64,000 nucleotides of DNA. Origin: Bombyx mori. Its lineage: Eukaryota > Arthropoda > Insecta > Lepidoptera > Bombycidae. Of the stretch, positions 33,281 through 44,409 are shown piece after piece. Below the pieces are notes generated by a model that was not told the DNA's origin, made no database searches, and saw only the letters and a program-made list of their open reading frames with translations. The stretch's first letter is position 1, and each line of letters begins with the position of its first letter. The stretch spans positions 6,247,501 to 6,311,500 of the forward strand of contig NC_085131.1 of the NCBI RefSeq assembly GCF_030269925.1. Reading direction: 5' to 3'. Both the position numbers and the translations under genes were made by a program.

Positions 33281-33844
33281 CGCAAGTCGCTGTGAACGAA
33301 CCGACCGACCGGTTTCTACGTTCAAATGTAATACCAGTTCATAACCACATCATATTCAACTCGACGGACTACATCTAAAATATTTAGTTTGTGTACACAT
33401 GAATTTATAATGTAACATCTTTCGGGTATTAAATATAAGTTTTATGGCGAGTTTTTCTCTACTCTCTTTCGATTGTCTCTGTTGATAAGCGGCAATGTAT
33501 TATAAATAATTTATTCTTGATTTTTATTGTTAACCTAGTTGTGGATTAATATTATTAGACGGTAATCGCTACTGTCTGGGGTTACCATAGCCAAGGACAC
33601 CTGTATGCAACCTCCTTAACTTGATTTCATGCTTCCTTTTTGATATGTTAGCTTTAAGTTTTTGTTTTCAGCGTCGATAGTCTTGCATTAGAATATCGAT
33701 TATAATCGGCTAAGTTGCAATTTTTTAAAATAGTATCTACATCAGTTTTACTAAAGCTTTCGAATTGAAAAAAGGTGCTTATGTACATCACATAGCTTTT
33801 TTTTGGTTTCATTTTTTCTTACTCAAAATTTCAAAAGCAGTACG
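33281..33844. other. AT-rich sequence; one good acceptor motif
   Basis: TTTAAGTTTTTGTTTTCAG ending at 33671 is a good 3' splice-site motif on the + strand. No exon can be assigned. Confidence 0.3.
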
Positions 33845-34027
33845 GTAAACAGTTATTGCAGCCAATAGACATCAAAAAATGAATGAAGCTTCCCACCTTG
33901 ACACATAAGATTGAAGTATCACTTGCATTGGTACAGCGGTTGTTCCACCCCTCATATTGAAACGCATGCTTCGTAGCAAAAAAGGGTAAGAGGTACCCAT
34001 GTTAGCCTATAAAAGACTTTACAACCA
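33845..34027 (-). repeat. old, diverged Bm1 fragment
   Basis: CCAATAGACATC, CTTCCCACCTTGACACATAA, GCGGTTGTTCCACCCC and GAAACGCATGCTTCG follow the Bm1 order read from the tail. Identity is low. Confidence 0.55.
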
Positions 34028-34175
34028 GCGTAAGTAAGGTGGAAATTAGGGTGTGAGTGATAGAGAACGATAAGGTGATGGTGATTTGAACTAATAGATG
34101 GGGTTGCATACCTTTATCTTTTGATTAATAACAAAAAGGCGTAGTGTAACTGTTCTGTTTTTTATTTATTTTTTA
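34028..34175. other. short unique spacer
   Basis: No frame or motif between the old Bm1 and the Helitron. Confidence 0.4.
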
Positions 34176-34469
34176 CTAGCTGACCCGGCAGACTTCGTAG
34201 TGCCTCAATCGATAAATAAAAGACCTAAACTTTTGTATAAAATAAACTTAAAACAAACAAAAGGAATCCGTCCGACGGGGGACACATCAAAGGAAAAACA
34301 AAATTGATATTTTTATTTAATTCCGAGAGTTTTCATTCATTTATCTACCTTTTAAACCTTCTCTGGACTTCCACAAATAATTCAAGACCAAAATTGGCCA
34401 AATCGGTCCAGCCGTTCTCGAGTTTTAGCGAGACTAACGAACAGCAATTCATTTTTATATATAGAGAGA
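34176..34469 (-). mobile_element. non-autonomous Helitron, family H2, near complete
   Basis: Read on the minus strand it begins TCTCTCTATATATAAAAATG and ends GGGTCAGCTAG, with GGCACTACGAAGTCTGCC as the imperfect 3' hairpin. It is the mirror of 21141-21446, with intact ends and few differences. It abuts a GATA microsatellite at its head. Confidence 0.75.
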
Positions 34470-34498
34470 TAGATAGATAGATAGATAGATAGACAGAT
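34470..34498. repeat. (GATA)n microsatellite
   Basis: Six or seven TAGA units directly follow the Helitron head, ending TAGACAGAT. Confidence 0.85.
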
Positions 34499-35199
34499 TT
34501 AATGGTAACCATTCATTTACTGAAGATTTTCGATGCAAATTGAAATAGCAAATCGTTTTATCAAGTTTATTTCGCGATAAACTCGTGGAAGTATGTATCA
34601 CGACAAACTGCATTTCCTATCGGAAAGCCTTGGCCTGCTCGTTTCCTTCCGAATGGATTTGTTCACGACCGTATCCTTCCGACCTCGTTACAAAATTTCA
34701 TAACGTCTAGATTAAGATTAGTTTTGAAAGGATTGTTCGTAACTTTAAAAATAAACTTAGGGCTGACTTAGGAAATTTTGTTTGACAAACAATCAGAGAT
34801 CAGGAAACCTCTTAAGTATTAAACTAAATTATTAACTTAACCTCTGAAGAAGTGTTTTAGTTTTGTGTATAAAAGCAAACTTGCGATATTAAACACTAAA
34901 CTTTCTATTAGAATTTAAAGGGCTTCAATGTAATCGTTTCAATAATTAGAGATTTTAACGAAAGCGGGAAATATGACAGAAGTCAGTAGTTTATTATTTT
35001 AAAGTAGTGTTCGCTCAGCTAGCCAAATTCAACCTTAAATACGTACGCCCAAGACTTAGATTCATTTTACATATTTTATATTTATTTTGTTTTTTTGTTA
35101 ATTTTATAAAAAAAACATTGAGCAAAAAAGAAAATGAAATTTATTAAGAGGAGATAGATAGTGGTGTTTAACTCTTTTATCCTTACCTATTTATATATA
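34499..35199. other. AT-rich sequence, no feature recognised
   Basis: No frame, repeat end or motif that I can support. Confidence 0.4.
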
Positions 35200-35290
35200 C
35201 GAACTTACGGCTCATCTTGTGTTAGATTTTTACTGGAGCCTACAGACATTTTGCCATGAATATCTCCAATCAGATTGAGACAGTTACATC
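35200..35290 (-). repeat. Bm1 tail fragment, diverged
   Basis: CGAACTTACGGCTCATCTTG, TTACTGGAGCCTACAGACAT and ATATCTCCAATCAGATTGAG follow the Bm1 order. Only the 3' third is present. Confidence 0.5.
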
Positions 35291-35470
35291 GAGAGATGAG
35301 ACAGAATTCACACCAGAGCATATGGATGGCTGTGCACGATAGAGAGACAAGATGATGGTGCACAATTTTGCGCTCATGTCTTTAATATATGCACATTATA
35401 GCGTTGACGTATGACGTATGACGCTCTGTCACCAGCTCTTATGTCTGATAGGTTTTGTCTAAAATATCCT

Positions 35471-35503
35471 TTATTGCATTTTGTTTTCGACCCTCAGGTA
35501 AGC
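35471..35503 (+). other. joined 3'/5' splice-site motif, recursive splice site candidate
   Basis: TTATTGCATTTTGTTTTCG and ACCCTCAG end at 35497, and GTAAGC follows directly. Both halves are good matches to insect splice signals and sit outside any repeat. Confidence 0.3.
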
Positions 35504-36080
35504 GCAAATAGCAGAGTCGAGCGAAGCGAATTTGGATTGACCAGTCAGTTGCTGCGAGCTCTTTTTCTTTCGACTTCGACAACGGTTTGCTTGCTTGCCT
35601 ATATCTGATTAGCAAACAAAAGCTGACAACCTAGCAACAAACCGCGATCACTTCTAGTTGCCATGTGTAGTTGTCGTAAACACATTTTTTTTAGGCTAAC
35701 GCATATCCACTAAGATAACGCGTCACACACGTCATTAAAAATAAATATATGTATTTCTTGACTCGTTTAACGGGTTCAACATATATTGGTGATTAATATA
35801 TCTTAATGATCATACATATTTAATGTGTTAAAGTCAAATTTCAATACTTTTATTTTTTTTAAACATTTTAAAATTTTGCGATCATGATGTACTTTTTAAT
35901 AAGATTTTTAGGCATTACTTACCGTATCGAGTCTAGGCTGATATTGCATTAAGGCCTAATACGGAGTATAAGAAATGAATTCACAAATAATAATTAAATT
36001 GTTTTTACTTACTATTTTATCCCCTGAATTTATACTAAAATATTTCAGAATAAAACGGCAATAATGGTAGTCTGAAATAT
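35504..36080. other. AT-rich sequence, no feature recognised
   Basis: The frame at 35411-35608 reads across the splice-like motif and starts at a non-ATG codon. No gene recognised. Confidence 0.35.
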
Positions 36081-36112
36081 CTTACCTGAAACAAAAAAAA
36101 TATAATATTTAT
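36081..36112 (-). other. joined 3'/5' splice-site motif on the minus strand
   Basis: On the minus strand TATATTTTTTTTGTTTCAG is followed at once by GTAAGATAT (junction between 36086 and 36085). The tract is longer and purer than in the + strand candidates. Confidence 0.3.
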
Positions 36113-36171
36113 TAATGACAATAATTTACTTATTTTACTGGTAGTACGGCGTCTTATAAGCCCGCATGATA

Positions 36172-36291
36172 TGGTGGTAGGACCTTTTGAGTCCGGACGG
36201 GTAGGTACCACCACCCTACCTACTTCTGCCGTGAAGCAGTAATGCGTTGGAAGGGTAGGGTAGCCGGCTCCTATAACCATTTAACATAACT
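36172..36291 (+). repeat. Bm1 fragment with internal deletion
   Basis: GGTGGTAGGACCTTTTGAGT, GGGTAGGTACCACCACCCT and GCCGTGAAGCAGTAATGCG match the first half of the short form. A shortened remainder ends at AACCATTTAACA with no A tail. Confidence 0.75.
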
Positions 36292-36368
36292 AAATTAATC
36301 ACTTCTAATTTGTAACATTATAACAAATTGTTAATGTCACAAAAAATCGCTCAAGACCAACTTTTAGC

Positions 36369-36556
36369 CCACTGTTTTTCTCGCCGGATCTTCTCAGTGG
36401 GTCGTGTTTCCGATCCGGTGGTAGATTCTGCAAGGCATTGCTCTTGCTGGGCCAGTGCTAGCAACACTCCCGGTTTGAGTCCCGTGAGCTCACCTACTAG
36501 CTCGCTGAATCTAGAATAACCCCTCAAGGTTACTAGAATAGGTAGGAAAATAAAAC
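36369..36556 (+). repeat. LINE-B unit
   Basis: It runs from AGCCCACTG through CTCGCCGGATCTTCTCAGTG and GATCCGGTGGTAGATTC to GGTAGGAAAATAAAA. This is the full short form of the family on the + strand. The frame of 63 codons across it is not a gene. Confidence 0.8.
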
Positions 36557-37779
36557 CAACAATTCATTTAGAGATGAAAAGTTGGAACTTCTGCTATAAT
36601 AAATAAAAAGTATTTTACCTGTTCTGTAAATCTAAATATACTTTCTTAATGTATAATGCGAGTTAATGTATAGGGCATATATGTATATGCTAAAACTATA
36701 TCAGTTCGTAGTATATAATGTTTCGGAGGGTAGAGATAACATTTAAATAATTGTCGTGGATTCGAGTTTCATTGTGCGGACACCCCTTAATTCACCTTCG
36801 AATTACATAAGGGGTGAATCTATAAAAATGTAACTGTCAACTTTTTATTTAGAAAGAGGATGGGGCGTGGTCACTTGACAGCTCGCAATGAGAATCATCC
36901 TGTCGGTAGTCATCCACAGATGTCTTTATTAAAACTGAATAACATTATTTTTAATATAGTAAAATGGATTTAGATTGTGTTTTCAACAACCGTTATATCA
37001 ATGAATGCTATATGAGTATCTTCATGTGTACGTTTACTAGTGGTTCTTGTGGATAACGGTTTAGTATTTCAAATTTGATTCCCGCCGTTTTTGACACTAA
37101 AGTGTTTCGGCTGTGTTACGGTCATGTGTGAATGTTTCTTGTAAATCTACGTTATATTCAAATACATTTTATTTCCAATGAGAGAAAGATTACTCGTGCA
37201 ACTCTGTAGGAATTCGAATTAAAATGGTGTTCATCATTAATTTGTCAATGAACAAAGTCTATAATTCTGTTTTGCTAAATTAAATGCTTATTTCATATAT
37301 CTACTTCGTGCCTGTCTCTGGGTATGTCTTCATGATTATTCGATGATCCCACCATATTTATTTTATCACCGGATCATTCTTCATTGGAGCAGAGTCCATC
37401 GCTACTAATTGGAAACGTCGTGTTTATTTAAGTGCGCTTCTAGACATCATTTTATCCTCGTATCTACCTATTATTTATGTCTATCTATCTATTATTGTAC
37501 TTAGATCTGGAATAAATATCCCTCAATGGTGTTTGCTACGTGCCATAATAATATGTTCTATTCTGAGGCTTAAAGGAGTATGACTTGACTATGCCCCTGA
37601 CATTGCTTAGGCCATACAATCTTGTTTTTCTTATACAATATCGTAAAATCAATGTAAATTAAACTGGCGCGTGAGTCATTAATGAATTACCCAATCGGAA
37701 ATCAAACGGTTAAGTTATTCACGTATATATTTAGTAACGAGATATTCTTCCGGCAAATTTATTTCAACGCCAATGCATA
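36557..37779. other. AT-rich sequence with one short hairpin
   Basis: CACCCCTTA (36781-36789) pairs perfectly with TAAGGGGTG (36808-36816) around an 18-base loop. No gene recognised. Confidence 0.4.
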
Positions 37780-38060
37780 CGAACATTTCTCACGCCAATT
37801 TGCTATTGGCTGACATGTTGACAAGCACGCCGGAGTCCCGTTAGCACAACATAAAAATTAAACTATTTCCTAATTTAAAACTATTAAAAAGTTGTGTTAG
37901 CGCCGATAGCGAGGCAACTTCCGCTTTCGGTTATTTGTGGCTCTTAACCCTTCACCGGCTATTAAAGGACCGTCGGGGTTAAATGAGACATTTCTCAAAG
38001 CGTGCCCGAACACTGACAGGCTTAATGAGATGTCGCCACGGGTTATTTTCAGTTTTGTAC
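37780..38060. promoter_or_regulatory. balanced-composition block, possible conserved element
   Basis: About 280 bp of higher GC content contain blocks such as GTGTTAGCGCCGATAGCGAG and GGCTCTTAACCCTTCACC, with no repeat similarity and no open frame. Conserved noncoding sequence would look like this, but conservation cannot be seen from one genome. Confidence 0.18.
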
Positions 38061-38669
38061 TGACACATCTTAAGCTAATATGAAGTTTTGAATTCGATGA
38101 ACCTTTCGTTATATTAATTAAGTTTTAAAAAAGATCCGATTTATTAGTTAACCCAGTAGCTTGCGAGTATTGGTCGTATGTGAACTCTTTCACGAATGAT
38201 TAGTAATGAGAGCGTATTTTATTAGTCGGTTGGTTCCTCCACGTGTGGGTTGCGTTTGGCTCCATTGACTACGAGAGACGATCTCTAACAGGCCGTGACA
38301 ACACTCAATGCTTTATCGAAAAAGTCCTGGGCATTAAAAATACTCAAGTTTGTCGGATTTAAATATCAACATGTACCAGAGCACGTGAAGGTTAGAAACC
38401 GTTTATATTAATATAACGAGCAATCCAGAAAATAAATCAACTAGATTTATAATTTTATCAAAGTTAATTAATCAACAGCTTAATCGAAGAGCGTAGTTAT
38501 GTTAAAGTGATATAAAATGCCTGTCGACTAACACGAGATTCTTATCAATATTATTACTTGTAACTTTTAATGAAAATAACTGTACCGTGATTCGCGTGTA
38601 GTTCATTAAAATATGCATCCTCGATTGAGACTTCCACTCTATAACAGGACAATTGAAACTAGTAAACTT
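38061..38669. other. AT-rich sequence, no feature recognised
   Basis: No frame, repeat end or motif that I can support. Confidence 0.4.
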
Positions 38670-38909
38670 ACTGGTGGTAGGACCTCTTGTGAGTCCGCGC
38701 GGGTAGGTACCACCACCCTGCCTATTTCTGCCGTGAAGCAGTAATGCGTTTCGGTTTGAAGGGTGGGGCAGCCGTTGTAACTATACTGAGACTCTTAGAA
38801 CTTATATCTCAAGGTGGCGCATTTACGTTGTAGATGTCTATGGGCTCCAGTAACCACTTAACACCAGGTGGGCTTTGAGCTCGTCCACCCATCTTAGCAA
38901 TAAAAAAAA
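38670..38909 (+). repeat. Bm1-type SINE, short form
   Basis: It begins exactly at ACTGGTGGTAGGACCTC and ends CATCTTAGCAATAAAAAAAA. It is close to consensus apart from a short loss near ATCTCAAGGTGGCGC. Confidence 0.87.
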
Positions 38910-39823
38910 TACTGTTTATTAAAGAACAATATGTACATGTTCTAAGAGGGAACATTAAAAATTAAAACGGTAATAATTTAGATTTCCGTTCAAATCCGGT
39001 TAATTTCTCCTGTGAGCACTAAAGTTCTCGGCAACCATGAATGAATAAGTTTGTGATCCGATAGTGTTATAAAACCGATTATAAACACACGGTTTGGTAG
39101 AAAACAAGGCGACAGGAAGCTGTCACTGAGGTACTAATTTAGCTGGCCTCGTGGAAGTTTCAGCTTATCACCGGGCTACAAACCAGTTTTGCACGCCGTG
39201 GGAAAGACGCATGCGCAATAATCTACCTTGTTTCATTCACAGGGTTGAACGGCAAGATAAGCTCGACGGTGCTAAGGCTTTGATTACTGCTTTCGAATTT
39301 CTGTTCGGATTGGTAAATACGTTTTAATTACAGTGAGAACTACTTGGACCGTGGAATTCTAAATGTATATTGATGTTATGACGATTATTCGTATCGTGAA
39401 AAATAATAAGTTTGGTAGCCCTACTGCCAATAGCCCGGTGGCAGCATCCCATTCATTGCCGTCTGCATGTGTGTGTTTACATTCACATTTCTGTGTGTGT
39501 GTGTCATACGTGATAGTCGAACCACTACTATGAATTTCGTTAAAGTAAGTTGAGCAACATACTGCTTTGTTTGTGAATGTTGAATACTAAAATCCAGTTG
39601 GTTAAGTTTGAGAAGGAGACAGAAATCGACTAACTAACGTTTTTACAAACGCGATTTGTTTGTTGCAATATTTTTGCAAATTTTTCTTCTAAAGTCTGTT
39701 CTAATTAAGATAATGCGTATTCTTGTATTATATATATGTAAATATAAATTAATGTGTTTTAATCGAATTCCAGCCGCCTTGTCGCTCAAATACTTAGTAA
39801 CGCTGACTATTGTAACGCGACGT
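38910..39823. other. unique sequence, possible conserved block
   Basis: Bases 38985-39290 have balanced composition and include GACGCATGCGCAATAATC (39208-39225), an NRF1-like core. A GT microsatellite of about seven units lies near 39493. No gene recognised. Confidence 0.3.
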
Positions 39824-39824
39824 T

Positions 39825-40006
39825 CAGTGTCCTTGGTGCGAGTTTTTTAACGATCTCGATAACGAAAAAGTTAGCTTATATTTGTATGGAATGGGATCAT
39901 TTGCGTACGTTTGCCGCTAGAGCTAGATGCGCTATTCCAACTGCATACAAAATTGGGTTAACTTTAACGCTATCGAGAACGTTAAGAAACTCGCACTAAG
40001 CACACA
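39825..40006. mobile_element. MITE-like element, family G, diverged copy
   Basis: The arms GTGCGAGTTTTTTAACGATC (39836 on) and TCGAGAACGTTAAGAAACTC (to about 39992) match the termini of 30952-31121 but have accumulated differences, so the arms no longer pair perfectly. Confidence 0.7.
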
Positions 40007-40510
40007 GGTTTGATATCCAATACTCAGTATTTATTATTGTTTTGTCGTGGGTTGCGCGTATGTGTTTCAGCACCCAGAACAAAAGTGAAAATCATAGCTC
40101 GGTGTCATTGAATTTAGAAGAAGTGGAAACTTCAGTGATAGAAAGCTAATCGTTAGAAGTATTTCATTTTCATATCGTTTACTTAATTTTATTGCTTGCT
40201 AAATACAAATATCTAAAGTTGATCATATTTTAGTTGTCGCCTTTCGACTGTCATTTCTGTTTCATTGCGTTTCAATAACCGCAACGGTGCTAAATAAGTT
40301 ATTAATTCAAAACCAGGAATCTCAATTTTTCTGTAAGCTTACTGCCAAATATTTATTTTGGTGCGTAAGTGTCAAGGAAAACAAAAATAATTTGAACAAA
40401 ACTGAAAGGTTTGAACAATACAAATCGTCGTCTCTGTGAGGTTGCTCGATACAAATGTGCATGCGATTTAATTAATGTTCTGTTACACCTTAATAATTGA
40501 CTACGTAACG
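40007..40510. other. AT-rich sequence, no feature recognised
   Basis: No frame, repeat end or motif that I can support. Confidence 0.4.
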
Positions 40511-40590
40511 TGTTAATTATTTATGCAGCGCCGTATTTATTTGACTTGCATAAATATGGCCGCTTTCTGCACGCTGAGGAATGTTAAAAT
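40511..40590. promoter_or_regulatory. symmetric POU/homeodomain-like dyad, possible enhancer core
   Basis: ATTTATGCA at 40519-40527 and its exact reverse complement TGCATAAAT at 40547-40555 are separated by 19 bases. A TTAATTAT core lies just before and TATGGCCGC just after. No repeat similarity in the window. The factor names are inference. Confidence 0.25.
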
Positions 40591-40916
40591 TAAAATTCAA
40601 GTTAAATCTCATTTTTAAATGCTATAAATCCAAACTGTTTATATTTAAATCAGTTAGGAATGTTTAAAATAATTAAAATTCGACGGGAATCTTCGATTAC
40701 ATTTTATTAGTATACTTTTAGTATATTCCATAAATTTTCGCGACATAATTAAACGGTTTACTCTCGCATTTATTGTTATCATTTCATTAATTCAAACATT
40801 TTGAATGTTTATAATTTTTATATGGATTGATGAACGATTGACAATTTAGAAGTTAATTTTAAACAAAATATAATTAATTCACTTGTGTATTTTTTGTTGT
40901 CGTTCTGTTGTTTCAG
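40591..40916. other. AT-rich sequence ending in a strong acceptor tract
   Basis: The last 27 bases are T/G/C-rich (TTTTTTGTTGTCGTTCTGTT, then GTTTCAG) and form the 3' splice site of the candidate exon below. Confidence 0.35.
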
Positions 40917-41175
40917 AACTTGGATAGCATTGGGTCGCCAGCCGACCTTGCCATAATACTTACCTTTAATACCTCATGATAATTAATAATTAAAAACGAC
41001 AACGCTGAGACAATTACAATTGTTCTATTAACGACAACTTTCTTCGACTGTGGTTTGTGTGAAATTATTTTTATTTATAATTAGTTATTGCTTCGGTCCG
41101 ATGTTTTGAAGACGTTTGTTAAGTGACGGTCGTGTCGTCGAGTAAAACGCAAATAAATCTCGGACGCATTACGTT
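40917..41175 (+). other. possible 3'-terminal exon, identity unknown
   Basis: A strong acceptor (AG at 40915-40916) opens the stretch. In phase 0 the first codons read NLDSIGSPADLAIILTFNTS and then TGA (40977-40979). A polyadenylation hexamer AATAAA lies at 41152-41157 and no good donor lies between, so a terminal exon of about 250 bp would be consistent. The peptide matches nothing I know, and in AT-rich DNA AATAAA is frequent. On the minus strand the motif AAG|GTAAGTATT (junction near 40965) is itself a strong donor, so the strand is not certain. Confidence 0.2.
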
Positions 41176-41272
41176 TTCTACTGTGATGGATAACGTCCTT
41201 TGAATTGAAAGGGTTCAATGTTACTGAATATAACCATGTGACACTATTTAAAGAAATGCATTTTTAAAGTAT

Positions 41273-41760
41273 GTTTGAATGGCTCGAATGGTTGGTTAAA
41301 GTCACGCCCCACCTTATTAAGTAGTTACGGGAGTCCATACATATCACAACGCGAATAATGCCGGGCGTATGCTTGGCCTTTATCGATAGGTACCATCTTC
41401 TTACTACTGCTGCGAAACGGTTATGCGTTCCCTTTGATATTTCAACCGCATGTCTCTCAATGGGTGGCATCATACAAGTTGTGATATCTATAAGTTCCAT
41501 TAACAACTTAATAACCGTATGAGCTTTTTTTTCTACCTATGCTGATAGACTTGAGAGGCTATATCAGCTTCTTCTTAACATGTAGGTGAGCTCACGGGAC
41601 TCAAGCCGTGTGTGTTGCTAGTACTGGCCCTAGCAAGAGCAGTGCTTCACAGAATCTACCACCGGATCGGAAACGCGACCCACTGAGAAGATCCAGCGAG
41701 AAACTCTTTGGGCTCTCCATGTGGGCTATGAGCTGGTCAAAATAACTAGTGCAATAAAAT
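41273..41760 (+). repeat. old Bm1 split by a LINE-B insertion
   Basis: The left part includes GATAGGTACCATCTTC, GCTGCGAAACGGTTATGCG, ATCTATAAGTTCCATTAAC and AACTTAATAACCGTATGAGC. The right part resumes GGGCTATGAGCTGGTCAA and GTGCAATAAAAT. The order and the A-rich end fit Bm1; identity is low. Confidence 0.5.
41526..41714 (-). mobile_element. LINE-B unit inserted in an old Bm1
   Basis: From TTTTTTTTCTACCTATGCTG to CTCTTTGGGCT, the usual short form. TATGAGCT occurs directly before its T tail (41518-41525) and again at 41727-41734, a possible but imprecise 8-bp target-site duplication. Confidence 0.75.
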
Positions 41761-42752
41761 TAGGTTTTTATTTTAGATTATTTTATTTAATTTTATGATT
41801 GCGTAGATAGGTGAGAACATAAATTGGTGAATATCTCCAACCTGATCCAACATTGGAGGACTTGTCACATTCACGCTACTGTATCAAAATCCAATCCAAT
41901 ATAATACAATCGAATTAAAATGTATCAAGAAACTAGTATCGGTTAAACTTTCTGCCAGACAAGAGAAAAACTTAGACAACGCGTGCTAAAAGCTAAATTT
42001 ACAAAATATTCAACCGTTTCCTCTCTTTTTATATGATTAATGATTACAGTCGGCTTCGTTAAAACGGTAGCCACGAGTTCACGGACTTTAGTAACGCCTC
42101 TTAAAGAATTTATAGTTGCGATTTAATTACTGACTTAATGGTTAACGCAACTTATCGATGTTGGTAGCAGATCTAATCGCGTGTTCGGATCGTCCGGTAA
42201 CTGTTCTTTAATTTTCAAACACATTGATTTTGTTTCGAATCAAATTAGGTTTTTTTTTAATTAATTTTTGATTATTCACTAGTGGAGTCTTTGATTAATT
42301 GAATTTTAGTAATTTAATGAAACGTACTAACAGTGAGATTGTTTATAATACATAATAAATAATGAATACAATACGAACAAACACACATGTTTATTTAATA
42401 GGTAAATTAAATGTATAGACACTCCTATCACAGTTTTACTGTAGTGAGTGTATGGATATATAGAAGATAGATTTCGGGTTTGAATTTAAGACTAATTGGT
42501 TATAATATTTTACAGTAATGTAGAACAACAAGCCCAACAATTCGTGAATAATTAGGGTCATTTTCGGGTGTTATTAATTTCTGGCTTTTGTGGTACATTA
42601 CGAGACCGGTTGATAAGAGTTAATTTAATAACGAAAAAATAACAAATGGTTTTTTTTTTGTAAGAATTAAACACTATGAATACGTTTTATTATTAGCTTT
42701 GTTTATGTTTGTTGGAGTGAAATTTCCTGAGCGCTATAAAAATGTTTAGCTT
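41761..42752. other. AT-rich sequence, no feature recognised
   Basis: No frame, repeat end or motif that I can support. Confidence 0.4.
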
Positions 42753-42872
42753 CAATCGAGGTTTGTGGAGAGTGTTCAATAGTAGAAAACGGTTCGGCTG
42801 TGCCCCTACGATTGCTGATGTCCATGAGCGACGTTAACCATTCACTCACTCACAAGGGCAATAAAAAAAGGC
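42753..42872 (+). repeat. LINE-C 3' fragment
   Basis: GGTTTGTGGAGAGTGTTCAA, GAAAACGGTTCGGCTGTGCC, TGATGTCCATGAGCGACG and CAAGGGCAATAAAAAAAGG follow the 3' end of family C, diverged. Confidence 0.65.
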
Positions 42873-43097
42873 GAATAAAACAATTACCATCATTTTGATC
42901 GATTTAAGTTCTTATTAGATGATAATTATGTAAATTTTACATTTCAAGTTGTGTTTTTGAGATTTAAATATTAAGTGGCTTTATCGTTTTTGTTATCCTA
43001 GATACAAAGTGAATTCGTATACATTCCAGATGGAAACTGATTTTGAGCACATTGTCACTATCAGCGATCTTCCTGCGTGCCCTATTTTTATTTTTAA
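42873..43097. other. unique spacer
   Basis: Nothing recognised. Confidence 0.4.
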
Positions 43098-43371
43098 GCC
43101 CGCAAAATTATAATTTGCGTAATTACTGGTGGTCGAACCTCTTGTAAGTCCGCACGGGTAGGTACCACTACCCTGCCTATTTCTACCGCGAAGCAGTAAT
43201 GCGTTTCGGTTTGAAGGGTGGGGCAGCCGTTGTAACTATACTTGAGACCTTAGAACTTATATCTCAAGGTGGGTGGCGCATTTACGTCGTAGATGTCTAT
43301 GGGATCCAGTAACTACTTAAAACCAGGTGGGCTGTGAGCTCGTCCACCCATCCAAGCAATGAAAAAAAAAA
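43098..43371 (+). repeat. Bm1-type SINE, 5'-truncated long form
   Basis: It begins CCGCAAAATTATAATTTGCG, upstream of the short-form boundary, and ends CATCCAAGCAATGAAAAAAA. The ATG inside this tail opens a frame of 123 codons (43359-43730) that I reject as a gene. Confidence 0.87.
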
Positions 43372-44240
43372 CTAAAGAAAAGACTGGGAAACATTTCAAA
43401 AATTTGTTTGTAACATCAATGAAGTTGTTGAAGTTTTGTAAATTTTTTTCAAACCAACTTTATCCGTATTGTTGTAAATATGTTCTTCTATATTATTTTA
43501 GAAGCGTACAATATAAATCCTTAGCTCGACACAAACTGCCTCCAGTGTCCAGGTGTAAGCAAATCTCAGTTAGATCATTGATCTCTGTGCTCCGGCGCCG
43601 GCGGTGGGAGGAGGCCAGCATCGAAACACCTGCCGCCCAAGTACTAGGGACCAGTCTCAGGAAATTCAACAAAACGAATTCACTACACACTAACGTTACT
43701 GTAAAGTCAGCTTTATTAAAATTTAATTAAAACATATTTTAGTTCAGCATCCGTTTGCACATGTGACTTCCGTTTCAGCGCTCAGCGAAAAGCAGGCCTA
43801 GTGTTGTGAGCACAAAGATAATAATCTCCAACCTATTTTAACTATGAATATATATGGATTGTTTTATATCGTATAGTATAACAATTTCCTATGAACAGGT
43901 TTAGTGCTAGCTATACGAAACGAGAATTACGTGAGAATTATTAGCTAAATTGGTGATAGAACTTAAAATATTACCATAAAACGACAGAGAATTAATTTTG
44001 AGAATAAATTGTGGATTATATTATTTGAAAACAATACTGACAATTTATTTATTTAGATTTCACGTTTTACATAACCCTAAATTACGTTATTTTTTGTATG
44101 AACAAAAAATACTCTGGTATGTATTTGGTTTGCTATTTAATCTCTTGATGAAAAATAAAAGTTTCATTATTTCATCTTATTTAATTATAAAGAATTAAAG
44201 TCTATGTTATAATGTTTTTAGTAAAAGTAAACATCTTTTA
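43372..44240. other. AT-rich sequence with a small GC-rich spot
   Basis: About 43585-43640 is GC-rich (CTCCGGCGCCGGCGGTGGGA). No gene recognised. Confidence 0.35.
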
Positions 44241-44405
44241 CTGCCTAAATGCTGCCATCCAACTTGAGACATGAGTTCTAAGTCGCAGTTTTATAGTACA
44301 ATGGCTTCCTTATCTTTCAAATCGAAATGCATTACTGCTACACGAACAGAAATAGGCGGTGGTGGTACATGCCAGTGCGAGTTCCCAAGACGCCCTACGT
44401 CCCAT
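44241..44405 (-). repeat. old Bm1 fragment
   Basis: AATGCTGCCATCCAACTTGA, CATGAGTTCTAAG, CGAAATGCATTACTGC and GAAATAGGCGGTGGTGGTAC follow Bm1 read from the tail inwards. Confidence 0.65.
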
Positions 44406-44409
44406 TAAT

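Noticed and set aside
43359..43730. Plus-strand frame of 123 codons with an ATG
   Set aside because: The ATG and the Lys-rich start lie inside the poly(A) end of a Bm1 copy; the remainder has no recognisable similarity.
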